NCBI GenBank assembly: GCA_030533445.1
Contig: JARPUW010000277.1
Coordinates: forward strand, 62,001 to 126,000
Source of the DNA: Cyprinodon diabolis
Lineage: Eukaryota > Chordata > Actinopteri > Cyprinodontiformes > Cyprinodontidae
Direction of reading: 5' to 3'
Length of the DNA stretch: 64,000 nucleotides
Positions within the stretch are counted from its first letter, which is position 1, and each line of letters starts with the position of its first letter. The notes below the pieces were generated by a model, which saw nothing but the letters and a program-made list of their open reading frames with translations, was not told the DNA's origin and did not search any database. Shown here one piece after another: positions 11,501 to 24,601 of this stretch. Position numbers and translations under genes: made by a program.

Positions 11501-14003
11501 TGCTCAAATCTACTTTATATTGTTAGTTTTCAGCTCTAGATGATTGCCTGAAAAGATCATGGCTGTATCATTTATGGTTTGTCTGTTACAACTCCAGAGG
11601 CCAAAATGGCATTATCTCACTGTGAAAAGAGCGTTTTGGCCTCAACTTCTGATTTGAAGCTTGGAACCAAAAACATCTGCTCAAATCTACTTTATATTGT
11701 TAGTTTTCAGCTCTATATGATTGCCTGAAAAGATCATGGCTGTATCATTAATAGTTTGTCTGTTACAACTCCAGAGGCCAAAATGGCATTATCTCACTGT
11801 GAAAAGTGCGTTTTGGCCTCAACTTCTGATTTGAAGCTTGGAACCAAAAACATCTGCTCAAATCTACTTTATATTGTTAGTTTTCAGCTCTAGATGATTG
11901 CCTGAAAAGATCATGGCTGTATCATTAATGGTTTGTCTGTTACAACTCCAGAGGCCAAAATGGCATTATCTCACTGTGAAAAGAGCGTTTTGGCCTCAAC
12001 TTCTGATTTGAAGCTTGGAACCAAAAACATCTGCTCAAATCTACTTTATATTGTTAGTTTTCAGCTCTAGGTGATTGCCTGAAAAGATCATGGCTGTATC
12101 ATTAATGGTTTGTCTGTTACAACTCCAGAGGCCAAAATGGCATTATCTCACTGTGAAAAGAGCGTTTTGGCCTCAACCTTCTGATTTGAAGCTTGGAACC
12201 AAAAACATCTGCTCAAATCTACTTTATATTGTTAGTTTTCAGCTCTAGATGATTGCCAGAAAAGATCATGGCTGTATCATTAATGGTTTGTCTATTACAA
12301 CTCCAGAGGCCAAAATGGCATTATCTCACTGTGAAAAGAGCGTTTTGGCCTCAACTTCTGATTTGAAGCTTGGAACCAAAAACATCTGCTCAAATCTACT
12401 TTATATTGTTAGTTTTCAGCTCTAGATGATTGCCAGAAAAGATCATGGCTGTATCATTAATGGTTTGTCTGTTACAACTCAAGAGGCCAAAATGGCATTA
12501 TCTCACTGTGAAAAGTGCGTTTTGGCCTCAACTTCTGATTTGAAGCTTGGAACCAAAAAAATCTGCTCAAATCTACTTTATATTGTTAGTTTTCAGCTCT
12601 AGATGATTGCCTGAAAAGATCATTGCTGTATCATTAATGGTTTGTCTGTTACAACTCCAGAGGCCAAAATGGCATTATCTCACTGTGAAAAGAGCGTTTT
12701 GGCCTCAACTTCTGATTTGAAGCTTGGAACAAAAAACATCTGCTCAAATCTACTTTATATTGTTAGTTTTCAGCTCTAGATGATTGCCTGAAAAGATCAT
12801 GGCTGTATCATTAATGGTTTGTCTGTTACAACTCCAGAGGCCAAAATGGCATTATCTCACTGTGAAAAGTGCGTTTTGGCCTCAACTTCTGATTTGAAGC
12901 TTGGAACCAAAAACATCTGCTCAAATCTACTTTATATTGTTAGTTTTCAGCTCTAGATGATTGCCAGAAAAGATCATGGCTGTATCATTAATGGTTTGTC
13001 TGTTACAACTCCAGAGGCCAAAATGGCATTATCTCACTGTGAAAAGAGCGTTTTGGCCTCAACCTTCTGATTTGAAGCTTGGAACCAAAAACATCTGCTC
13101 AAATCTACTTTATATTGTTAGTTTTCAGCTCTAGATGATTGCCAGAAAAGATCATGGCTGTATCATTAATGGTTTGTCTGTTACAACTCCAGAGGCCAAA
13201 ATGGCATTATCTCACTGTGAAAAGAGCGTTTTGGCCTCAACCTTCTGATTTGAAGCTTGGAACCAAAAACATCTGCTCAAATCTACTTTATATTGTTAGT
13301 TTTCAGCTCTAGATGATTGCCAGAAAAGATCATGGCTGTATCATTAATGGTTTGTTTGTTACAACTCCAGAGGCCAAAATGGCATTATCTCACTGTGAAA
13401 AGTGCGTTTTGGCCTCAAGTTCTGATTTGAAGCTTGGAACCAAAAACATCTGCTCAAATCTACTTTATATTGTTAGTTTTCAGCTCTAGGTGATTGCCTG
13501 AAAAGATCATGGCTGTATCATTAATGGTTTGTCTGTTACAACTCCAGAGGCCAAAATGGCATTATCTCACTGTGAAAAGAGCGTTTTGGCCTCAACCTTA
13601 CGATTTGAAGCTTGGAACCAAAAACATCTGCTCAAATCTACTTTATATTGTTAGTTTTCAGCTCTAGATGATTGCCAGAAAAGATCATGGCTGTATCATT
13701 AATGGTTTGTCTGTTACAACTCCAGAGGCCTAAATGGCATTATCTCACTGTGAAAAGTGCGTTTTGGCCTCAACTTCTGATTTGAAGCTTGGAACCAAAA
13801 ACATCTGCTCAAATCTACTTTATATTGATAGTTTTCAGCTCTAGGTGATTGCCTGAAAAGATGATGGCTGTATCATTAATGGTTTGTCTGTTACAACTCC
13901 AGAGGCCAAAATGGCATTATCTCACTGTGAAAAGAGCGTTTTGGCCTCAACCTTCTGATTTGAAGCTTGGAACCAAAAAAATCTGCTCAAATCTACTTTA
14001 TAT
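8508..14003 (+). repeat. Domain 1 HOR, copy B
   Basis: This is the second copy of 1773-7268, offset by 6735 bp. I noticed only two substitutions against copy A: T at 11573 where copy A has A (4838), and A at 13980 where copy A has C (7245). The second lies in the last monomer, at the edge of a local triplication, and resembles the AAAAAAATC variant of other monomers, so it may mark a recombination edge and not a point mutation. Confidence 0.9.
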
Positions 14004-14359
14004 TGATAGTTTTCAGCTCTAGGTGATTGCCTGAAAAGATCATGGCTGTATCATTAATGGTTTGTCTGTTACAACTCCAGAGGCCAAAATGGCATTATCT
14101 CACTGTGAAAAGAGCGTTTTGGCCTCAACCTTCTGATTTGAAGCTTGGAACCAAAAACATCTGCTCAAATCTACTTTATATTGATAGTTTTCAGCTCTAG
14201 GTGATTGCCTGAAAAGATGATGGCTGTATCATTAATGGTTTGTCTGTTACAACTCCAGAGGCCAAAATGGCATTATCTCACTGTGAAAAGAGCGTTTTGG
14301 CCTCAACCTTCTGATTTGAAGCTTGGAACCAAAAACATCTGCTCAAATCTACTTTATAT
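13826..14359 (+). repeat. Local triplication of the TGATAG/G20/T29 178-bp monomer
   Basis: Three 178-bp monomers with A3, G20, T29 and the extra C stand in tandem, starting at 13826, 14004 and 14182. The corresponding place in copy A (7091-7268) has one. The first and third carry GATGATGG; the middle one carries the usual GATCATGG. This insertion of two monomers accounts for the change of HOR offset from 6735 to 7091 bp. Confidence 0.85.
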
Positions 14360-16501
14360 TGTTAGTTTTCAGCTCTAGATGATTGCCAGAAAAGATCATG
14401 GCTGTATCATTAATGGTTTGTCTATTACAACTCCAGAGGCCAAAATGGCATTATCTCACTGTGAAAAGAGCGTTTTGGCCTCAACTTCTGATTTGAAGCT
14501 TGGAACCAAAAACATCTGCTCAAATCTACTTTATATTGTTAGTTTTCAGCTCTAGATGATTGCCAGAAAAGATCATGGCTGTATCATTAATAGTTTGTCT
14601 GTTACAACTCCAGATGCCAAAATGGCATTATCTCACTGTGAAAAGTGCGTTTTGGCCTCAACTTCTGATTTGAAGCTTGGAACCAAAAACATCTGCTCAA
14701 ATCTACTTTATATTGTTAGTTTTCAGCTCTAGATGATTGCCAGAAAAGATCATGGCTGTATCATTAATGGTTTGTCTGTTACAACTCCAGAGGCCAAAAT
14801 GGCATTATCTCACTGTGAAAAGAGCGTTTTGGCCTCAACTTCTGATTTGAAGCTTGGAACCAAAAACATCTGCTCAAATCTACTTTATATTGTTAGTTTT
14901 CAGCTCTAGATGATTGCCAGAAAAGATCATGGCTGTATCATTAATGGTTTGTCTGTTACAACTCCAGAGGCCAAAATGACATTATCTCACTGTGAAAAGA
15001 GCGTTTTGGCCTCAACTTCTGATTTGAAGCTTGGAACCAAAAACATCTGCTCAAATCTACTTTATATTGTTAGTTTTCAGCTCTAGATGATTGCCTGAAA
15101 AGATCATGGCTGTATCAGTAATGGTTTGTCTGTTACAACTCCAGAGGCCAAAATGGCATTATCTCACTGTGAAAAGAGCGTTTTGGCCTCAACTTCTGAT
15201 TTGAAGCTTGGAACCAAAAACATCTGCTCAAATCTACTTTATATTGTTAGTTTTCAGCTCTAGATGATTGCCTGAAAAGATCATGGCTGTATCATTAATG
15301 GTTTGTCTGTTACAACTCCAGAGGCCAAAATGGCATTATCTCACTGTGAAAAGTGCGTTTTGGCCTCAACTTCTGATTTGAAGCTTGGAACCAAAAACAT
15401 CTGCTCAAATCTACTTTATATTGCTAGTTTTCAGCTCTAGATGATTACCAGAAAAGATCATGGCTGTATCATTAATGGTTTGTCTGTTACAACTCCAGAG
15501 GCCAAAATGGCATTATCTCACTGTGAAAAGAGCGTTTTGGCCTCAACTTCTGATTTGAAGCTTGGAACCAAAAACATCTGCTCAAATCTACTTTATATTG
15601 TTAGTTTTCAGCTCTAGATGATTGCCAGAAAAGATCATGGCTGTATCATTAATGGTTTGTCTGTTACAACTCCAGAGGCCAAAATGGCATTATCTCACTG
15701 TGAAAAGAGCGTTTTGGCCTCAACTTCTGATTTGAAGCTTGGAACCAAAAACATCTGCTCAAATCTACTTTATATTGTTAGTTTTCAGCTCTATATGATT
15801 GCCTGAAAAGATCATGGCTGTATCATTAATAGTTTGTCTGTTACAACTCCAGAGGCCAAAATGGCATTATCTCACTGTGAAAAGTGCGTTTTGGCCTCAA
15901 CTTCTGATTTGAAGCTTGGAACCAAAAACATCTGCTCAAATCTACTTTATATTGTTAGTTTTCAGCTCTAGGTGATTGCCTGAAAAGATCATGGCTGTAT
16001 CATTAATGGTTTGTCTGTTACAACTCCAGAGGCCAAAATGGCATTATCTCACTGTGAAAAGAGCGTTTTGGCCTCAACTTCTGATTTGAAGCTTGGAACC
16101 AAAAACATCTGCTCAAATCTACTTTATATTGTTAGTTTTCAGCTCTAGATGATTGCCAGAAAAGATCATGGCTGTATCATTAATGGTTTGTCTGTTACAA
16201 CTCCAGAGGCCAAAATGACATTATCTCACTGTGAAAAGAGCGTTTTGGCCTCAACTTCTGATTTGAAGCTTGGAACCAAAAACATCTGCTCAAATCTACT
16301 TTATATTGTTAGTTTTCAGCTCTAGATGATTGCCTGAAAAGATCATGGCTGTATCATTAATGGTTTGTCTGTTACAACTCCAGAGGCCAAAATGGCATTA
16401 TCTCACTGTGAAAAGAGCGTTTTGGCCTCAACTTCTGATTTGAAGCTTGGAACCAAAAACATCTGCTCAAATCTACTTTATATTGTTAGTTTTCAGCTCT
16501 A
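14182..16501 (+). repeat. Domain 1 HOR, partial copy C
   Basis: This stretch matches 7091-9410 at an offset of 7091 bp over 13 monomers. Shared markers include TGATAG at its start, GATGATGG (7125 and 14216), CTATT (7331 and 14422), CAGTAATGG, TGCTAG with GATTACCAG (about 8332 and 15424), and the A89 (ATGACA) monomers. The match stops at 16502, where the monomer expected to carry T19 carries G19 and domain 2 begins. Confidence 0.88.
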
Positions 16502-19500
16502 GATGATTGCCTGAAAAGATCATGGCTGTATCATTAATGGTTTGTCTGTTACAACTCCAGAGGCCAAAATGGCATTATCTCACTGTGAAAAGAGCGTTTT
16601 GGCCTCAACTTCTGATTTGAAGCTTGGAACCAAAAACATCTGCTCAAATCTACTTTATATTGTTAGTTTTCAGCTCTAGATGATTGCCAGAAAAGATCAT
16701 GGCTGTATCATTAATGGTTTGTCTGTTACAACTCCAGAGGCCAAAATGGCATTATCTCACTGTGAAAAGAGCGTTTTGGCCTCAACTTCTGATTTGAAGC
16801 TTGGAACCAAAAACATCTGCTCAAATCTACTTTATATTGTTAGTTTTCAGCTCTAGATGATTGCCTGAAAAGATCATGGCTGTATCATTAATGGTTTGTC
16901 TGTTACAACTCCAGAGGCCAAAATGGCATTATCTCACTGTGAAAAGAGCGTTTTGGCCTCAACTTCTGATTTGAAGCTTGGAACCAAAAACATCTGCTCA
17001 AATCTACTTTATATTGTTAGTTTTCAGCTTCATATGATTGCCTGAAAAGATCATGGCTGTATCATTAATAGTTTGTCTGTTACAACTCCAGAGGCCAAAA
17101 TGGCATTATCTCACTGTGAAAAGTGCGTTTTGGCCTCAACTTCTGATTTGAAGCTTGGAACCAAAAACATCTGCTCAAATCTACTTTATATTGTTAGTTT
17201 TCAGCTCTAGATGATTGCCAGAAAAGATCATGGCTGTATCATTAATGGTTTGTCTGTTACAACTCCAGAGGCCAAAATGGCATTATCTCACTGTGAAAAG
17301 AGCGTTTTGGCCTCAACTTCTGATTTGAAGCTTGGAACCAAAAACATCTGCTCAAATCTACTTTATATTGATAGTTTTCAGCTCTAGGTGATTGCCTGAA
17401 AAGATCATGGCTGTATCATTAATGGTTTGTCTGTTACAACTCCAGAGGCCAAAATGGCATTATCTCACTGTGAAAAGAGCGTTTTGGCCTCAACCTTCTG
17501 ATTTGAAGCTTGGAACCAAAAACATCTGCTCAAATCTACTTTATATTGTTAGTTTTCAGCTCTAGATGATTGCCAGAAAAGATCATGGCTGTATCATTAA
17601 TGGTTTGTCTATTACAACTCCAGAGGCCAAAATGGCATTATCTCACTGTGAAAAGAGCGTTTTGGCCTCAACTTCTGATTTGAAGCTTGGAACCAAAAAC
17701 ATCTGCTCAAATCTACTTTATATTGTTAGTTTTCAGCTCTAGATGATTGCCAGAAAAGATCATGGCTGTATCATTAATGGTTTGTCTGTTACAACTCAAG
17801 AGGCCAAAATGGCATTATCTCACTGTGAAAAGTGCGTTTTGGCCTCAACTTCTGATTTGAAGCTTGGAACCAAAAAAATCTGCTCAAATCTACTTTATAT
17901 TGTTAGTTTTCAGCTCTAGATGATTGCCTGAAAAGATCATTGCTGTATCATTAATGGTTTGTCTGTTACAACTCCAGAGGCCAAAATGGCATTATCTCAC
18001 TGTGAAAAGAGCGTTTTGGCCTCAACTTCTGATTTGAAGCTTGGAACCAAAAACATCTGCTCAAATCTACTTTATATTGTTAGTTTTCAGCTCTAGATGA
18101 TTGCCTGAAAAGATCATGGCTGTATCATTAATGGTTTGTCTGTTACAACTCCAGAGGCCAAAATGGCATTATCTCACTGTGAAAAGTGCGTTTTGGCCTC
18201 AACTTCTGATTTGAAGCTTGGAACCAAAAACATCTGCTCAAATCTACTTTATATTGTTAGTTTTCAGCTCTAGATGATTGCCAGAAAAGATCATGGCTGT
18301 ATCATTAATGGTTTGTCTGTTACAACTCCAGAGGCCAAAATGGCATTATCTCACTGTGAAAAGAGCGTTTTGGCCTCAACCTTCTGATTTGAAGCTTGGA
18401 ACCAAAAACATCTGCTCAAATCTACTTTATATTGTTAGTTTTCAGCTCTAGATGATTGCCAGAAAAGATCATGGCTGTATCATTAATGGTTTGTCTGTTA
18501 CAACTCCAGAGGCCAAAATGGCATTATCTCACTGTGAAAAGAGCGTTTTGGCCTCAACCTTCTGATTTGAAGCTTGGAACCAAAAACATCTGCTCAAATC
18601 TACTTTATATTGTTAGTTTTCAGCTCTAGATGATTGCCAGAAAAGATCATGGCTGTATCATTAATGGTTTGTTTGTTACAACTCCAGAGGCCAAAATGGC
18701 ATTATCTCACTGTGAAAAGTGCGTTTTGGCCTCAACTTCTGATTTGAAGCTTGGAACCAAAAACATCTGCTCAAATCTACTTTATATTGTTAGTTTTCAG
18801 CTCTAGGTGATTGCCTGAAAAGATCATGGCTGTATCATTAATGGTTTGTCTGTTACAACTCCAGAGGCCAAAATGGCATTATCTCACTGTGAAAAGAGCG
18901 TTTTGGCCTCAACCTTACGATTTGAAGCTTGGAACCAAAAACATCTGCTCAAATCTACTTTATATTGTTAGTTTTCAGCTCTAGATGATTGCCAGAAAAG
19001 ATCATGGCTGTATCATTAATGGTTTGTCTGTTACAACTCCAGAGGCCAAAATGGCATTATCTCACTGTGAAAAGAGCGTTTTGGCCTCAACTTCTGATTT
19101 GAAGCTTGGAACAAAAAACATCTGCTCAAATCTACTTTATATTGTTAGTTTTCAGCTCTAGATGATTGCCAGAAAAGATCATGGCTGTATCATTAATGGT
19201 TTGTCTGTTACAACTCCAGAGGCCAAAATGGCATTATCTCACTGTGAAAAGAGCGTTTTGGCCTCAACCTTCTGATTTGAAGCTTGGAACCAAAAACATC
19301 TGCTCAAATCTACTTTATATTGTTAGTTTTCAGCTCTAGATGATTGCCTGAAAAGATCATGGCTGTATCATTAATGGTTTGTCTGTTACAACTGCAGAGG
19401 CCAAAATGGCATTATCTCACTGTGAAAAGAGCGTTTTGGCCTCAACTTCTGATTTGAAGCTTGGAACCAAAAACATCTGCTCAAATCTACTTTATATTGT

Positions 19501-20208
19501 TAGTTTTCAGCTCTAGATGATTGCCTGAAAAGATCATGGCTGTATCATTAATGGTTTGTCTGTTACAACTCCAGAGGCCAAAATGGCATTATCTCACTGT
19601 GAAAAGAGCGTTTTGGCCTCAACCTTCTGATTTGAAGCTTGGAACCAAAAACATCTGCTCAAATCTACTTTATATTGTTAGTTTTCAGCTCTAGATGATT
19701 GCCAGAAAAGATCATGGCTGTATCATTAATGGTTTGTCTGTTACAACTCCAGAGGCCAAAATGGCATTATCTCACTGTGAAAAGAGCGTTTTGGCCTCAA
19801 CCTTCTGATTTGAAGCTTGGAACCAAAAACATCTGCTCAAATCTACTTTATATTGTTAGTTTTCAGCTCTAGATGATTGCCAGAAAAGATCATGGCTGTA
19901 TCATTAATGGTTTGTCTGTTACAACTCCAGAGGCCAAAATGGCATTATCTCACTGTGAAAAGTGCGTTTTGGCCTCAACTTCTGATTTGAAGCTTGGAAC
20001 CAAAAACATCTGCTCAAATCTACTTTATATTGTTAGTTTTCAGCTCTAGGTGATTGCCTGAAAAGATCATGGCTGTATCATTAATGGTTTGTCTGTTACA
20101 ACTCCAGAGGCCAAAATGGCATTATCTCACTGTGAAAAGAGCGTTTTGGCCTCAACCTTACGATTTGAAGCTTGGAACCAAAAACATCTGCTCAAATCTA
20201 CTTTATAT

Positions 20209-20365
20209 TGTTAGTTTTCAGCTCTAGATGATTGCCAGAAAAGATCATGTCTGTTACAACTCCAGAGGCCAAAATGGCATTATCTCACTGTGAAAAGTGC
20301 GTTTTGGCCTCAACTTCTGATTTGAAGCTTGGAACCAAAAACATCTGCTCAAATCTACTTTATAT
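20209..20365 (+). repeat. 157-bp monomer with 20-bp deletion, copy 1
   Basis: The sequence runs CATG directly into TCTGTTAC at 20249/20250. This removes 20 bases (monomer 42-61), which carry the ATTAAT motif. One base (G) of microhomology is present at the junction. The rest of the monomer is the A29/T110, no-extra-C type. It follows a G20/T29/TTACG monomer and precedes an A29/A110 monomer, the same context as the other four copies. Confidence 0.95.
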
Positions 20366-23300
20366 TGTTAGTTTTCAGCTCTAGATGATTGCCAGAAAAG
20401 ATCATGGCTGTATCATTAATGGTTTGTCTGTTACAACTCCAGAGGCCAAAATGGCATTATCTCACTGTGAAAAGAGCGTTTTGGCCTCAACTTCTGATTT
20501 GAAGCTTGGAACCAAAAACATCTGCTCAAATCTACTTTATATTGTTAGTTTTCAGCTCTAGATGATTGCCTGAAAAGATCATGGCTGTATCATTAATGGT
20601 TTGTCTGTTACAACTCCAGAGGCCAAAATGGCATTATCTCACTGTGAAAAGAGCGTTTTGGCCTCAACTTCTGATTTGAAGCTTGGAACCAAAAACATCT
20701 GCTCAAATCTACTTTATATTGTTAGTTTTCAGCTCTATATGATTGCCTGAAAAGATCATGGCTGTATCATTAATAGTTTGTCTGTTACAACTCTAGAGGC
20801 CAAAATGGCATTATCTCACTGTGAAAAGTGCGTTTTGGCCTCAACTTCTGATTTGAAGCTTGGAACCAAAAACATCTGCTCAAATCTACTTTATATTGTT
20901 AGTTTTCAGCTCTAGATGATTGCCAGAAAAGATCATGGCTGTATCATTAATGGTTTGTCTGTTACAACTCCAGAGGCCAAAATGGCATTATCTCCCTGTG
21001 AAAAGAGCGTTTTGGCCTCAACTTCTGATTTGAAGCTTGGAACCAAAAACATCTGCTCAAATCTACTTTATATTGATAGTTTTCAGCTCTAGGTGATTGC
21101 CTGAAAAGATGATGGCTGTATCATTAATGGTTTGTCTGTTACAACTCCAGAGGCCAAAATGGCATTATCTCACTGTGAAAAGAGCGTTTTGGCCTCAACC
21201 TTCTGATTTGAAGCTTGGAACCAAAAACATCTGCTCAAATCTACTTTATATTGTTAGTTTTCAGCTCTAGATGATTGCCAGAAAAGATCATGGCTGTATC
21301 ATTAATGGTTTGTCTATTATAACTCCAGAGGCCAAAATGGCATTATCTCACTGTGAAAAGAGCGTTTTGGCCTCAACTTCTGATTTGAAGCTTGGAACCA
21401 AAAACATCTGCTCAAATCTACTTTATATTGTTAGTTTTCAGCTCTAGATGATTGCCAGAAAAGATCATGGCTGTATCATTAATGGTTTGTCTGTTACAAC
21501 TCCAGAGGCCAAAATGGCATTATCTCACTGTGAAAAGAGCGTTTTGGCCTCAACTTCTGATTTGAAGCTTGGAACCAAAAACATCTGCTCAAATCTACTT
21601 TATATTGTTAGTTTTCAGCTCTAGATGATTGCCTGAAAAGATCATGGCTGTATCATTAATGGTTTGTCTGTTACAACTCCAGAGGCCAAAATGGCATTAT
21701 CTCACTGTGAAAAGAGCGTTTTGGCCTCAACTTCTGATTTGAAGCTTGGAACCAAAAACATCTGCTCAAATCTACTTTATATTGTTAGTTTTCAGCTCCA
21801 TATGATTGCCTGAAAAGATCATGGCTGTATCATTAATAGTTTGTCTGTTACAACTCCAGAGGCCAAAATGGCATTATCTCACTGTGAAAAGTGCGTTTTG
21901 GCCTCAACTTCTGATTTGAAGCTTGGAACCAAAAACATCTGCTCAAATCTACTTTATATTGTTAGTTTTCAGCTCTAGATGATTGCCAGAAAAGATCATG
22001 GCTGTATCATTAATGGTTTGTCTGTTACAACTCCAGAGGCCAAAATGGCATTATCTCACTGTGAAAAGAGCGTTTTGGCCTCAACTTCTGATTTGAAGCT
22101 TGGAACCAAAAACATCTGCTCAAATCTACTTTATATTGATAGTTTTCAGCTCTAGGTGATTGCCTGAAAAGATCATGGCTGTATCATTAATGGTTTGTCT
22201 GTTACAACTCCAGAGGCCAAAATGGCATTATCTCATTGTGAAAAGAGCGTTTTGGCCTCAACCTTCTGATTTGAAGCTTGGAACCAAAAACATCTGCTCA
22301 AATCTACTTTATATTGTTAGTTTTCAGCTCTAGATGATTGCCAGAAAAGATCATGGCTGTATCATTAATGGTTTGTCTATTACAACTCCAGAGGCCAAAA
22401 TGGCATTATCTCACTGTGAAAAGAGCGTTTTGGCCTCAACTTCTGATTTGAAGCTTGGAACCAAAAACATCTGCTCAAATCTACTTTATATTGTTAGTTT
22501 TCAGCTCTAGATGATTGCCTGAAAAGATCATGGCTGTATCATTAATGGTTTGTCTGTTACAACTCCAGAGGCCAAAATGGCATTATCTCACTGTGAAAAG
22601 TGCGTTTTGGCCTCAACTTCTGATTTGAAGCTTGGAACCAAAAACATCTGCTCAAATCTACTTTATATTGTTAGTTTTCAGCTCTAGATGATTGCCAGAA
22701 AAGATCATGGCTGTATCATTAATGGTTTGTCTGTTACAACTCCAGAGGCCAAAATGGCATTATCTCACTGTGAAAAGAGCGTTTTGGCCTCAACCTTCTG
22801 ATTTGAAGCTTGGAACCAAAAACATCTGCTCAAATCTACTTTATATTGTTAGTTTTCAGCTCTAGATGATTGCCAGAAAAGATCATGGCTGTATCATTAA
22901 TGGTTTGTCTGTTACAACTCCAGAGGCCAAAATGGCATTATCTCACTGTGAAAAGTGCGTTTTGGCCTCAACTTCTGATTTGAAGCTTGGAACCAAAAAC
23001 ATCTGCTCAAATCTACTTTATATTGTTAGTTTTCAGCTCTAGGTGATTGCCTGAAAAGATCATGGCTGTATCATTAATGGTTTGTCTGTTACAACTCCAG
23101 AGGCCAAAATGGCATTATCTCACTGTGAAAAGAGCGTTTTGGCCTCAACCTTACGATTTGAAGCTTGGAACCAAAAACATCTGCTCAAATCTACTTTATA
23201 TTGTTAGTTTTCAGCTCTAGATGATTGCCAGAAAAGATCATGGCTGTATCATTAATGGTTTGTCTGTTACAACTCCAGAGGCCAAAATGGCATTATCTCA

Positions 23301-24444
23301 CTGTGAAAAGAGCGTTTTGGCCTCAACTTCTGATTTGAAGCTTGGAACAAAAAACATCTGCTCAAATCTACTTTATATTGTTAGTTTTCAGCTCTAGATG
23401 ATTGCCAGAAAAGATCATGGCTGTATCATTAATGGTTTGTCTGTTACAACTCCAGAGGCCAAAATGGCATTATCTCACTGTGAAAAGAACGTTTTGGCCT
23501 CAACCTTTTGATTTGAAGCTTGGAACCAAAAACATCTGCTCAAATCTACTTTATATTGTTAGTTTTCAGCTCTAGATGATTGCCTGAAAAGATCATGGCT
23601 GTATCATTAATGGTTTGTCTGTTACAACTGCAGAGGCCAAAATGGCATTATCTCACTGTGAAAAGAGCGTTTTGGCCTCAACTTCTGATTTGAAGCTTGG
23701 AACCAAAAACATCTGCTCAAATCTACTTTATATTGTTAGTTTTCAGCTCTAGATGATTGCCTGAAAAGATCATGGCTGTATCATTAATGGTTTGTCTGTT
23801 ACAACTCCAGAGGCCAAAATGGCATTATCTCACTGTGAAAAGAGCGTTTTGGCCTCAACCTTCTGATTTGAAGCTTGGAACCAAAAACATCTGCTCAAAT
23901 CTACTTTATATTGTTAGTTTTCAGCTCTAGATGATTGCCAGAAAAGATCATGGCTGTATCATTAATGGTTTGTCTGTTACAACTCCAGAGGCCAAAATGG
24001 CATTATCTCACTGTGAAAAGAGCGTTTTGGCCTCAACCTTCTGATTTGAAGCTTGGAACCAAAAACATCTGCTCAAATCTACTTTATATTGTTAGTTTTC
24101 AGCTCTAGATGATTGCCAGAAAAGATCATGGCTGTATCATTAATGGTTTGTCTGTTACAACTCCAGAGGCCAAAATGGCATTATCTCACTGTGAAAAATG
24201 CGTTTTGGCCTCAACTTCTGATTTGAAGCTTGGAACCAAAAACATCTGCTCAAATCTACTTTATATTGTTAGTTTTCAGCTCTAGGTGATTGCCTGAAAA
24301 GATCATGGCTGTATCATTAATGGTTTGTCTGTTACAACTCCAGAGGCCAAAATGGCATTATCTCACTGTGAAAAGAGCGTTTTGGCCTCAACCTTACGAT
24401 TTGAAGCTTGGAACCAAAAACATCTGCTCAAATCTACTTTATAT

Positions 24445-24601
24445 TGTTAGTTTTCAGCTCTAGATGATTGCCAGAAAAGATCATGTCTGTTACAACTCCA
24501 GAGGCCAAAATGGCATTATCTCACTGTGAAAAGTGCGTTTTGGCCTCAACTTCTGATTTGAAGCTTGGAACCAAAAACATCTGCTCAAATCTACTTTATA
24601 T
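24445..24601 (+). repeat. 157-bp monomer with 20-bp deletion, copy 2
   Basis: It has the same deletion junction (24485/24486) and the same flanking monomer order as the copy at 20209, 4236 bp upstream. Identical endpoints imply one deletion event later copied with its HOR. Confidence 0.95.

Larger units (their letters stand above)
1..16501 (+). repeat. Array domain 1: long higher-order repeat, 6.7 to 7.1 kb
   Basis: Barcoded monomers recur in the same order at an offset of 6735 bp (38 monomers) and then 7091 bp (40 monomers). Example pairs at 6735 are GATGCC at 4331 and 11066, CATTGCTG at 5886 and 12621, and AGGCCTAAAT at about 6991 and 13726. The unit is composite. Its left part resembles domain 3 (the TTTAGCTC/GGGCG monomer at 3013, the GCTTAA monomers, the GGTCTC monomer). 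Its right part resembles domain 2 (the CTATT, CAAGAGG and CATTGCTG monomers at about 5.5-5.9 kb). The domain ends at 16502, where the expected T19 monomer is replaced by a G19 one. Confidence 0.9.
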
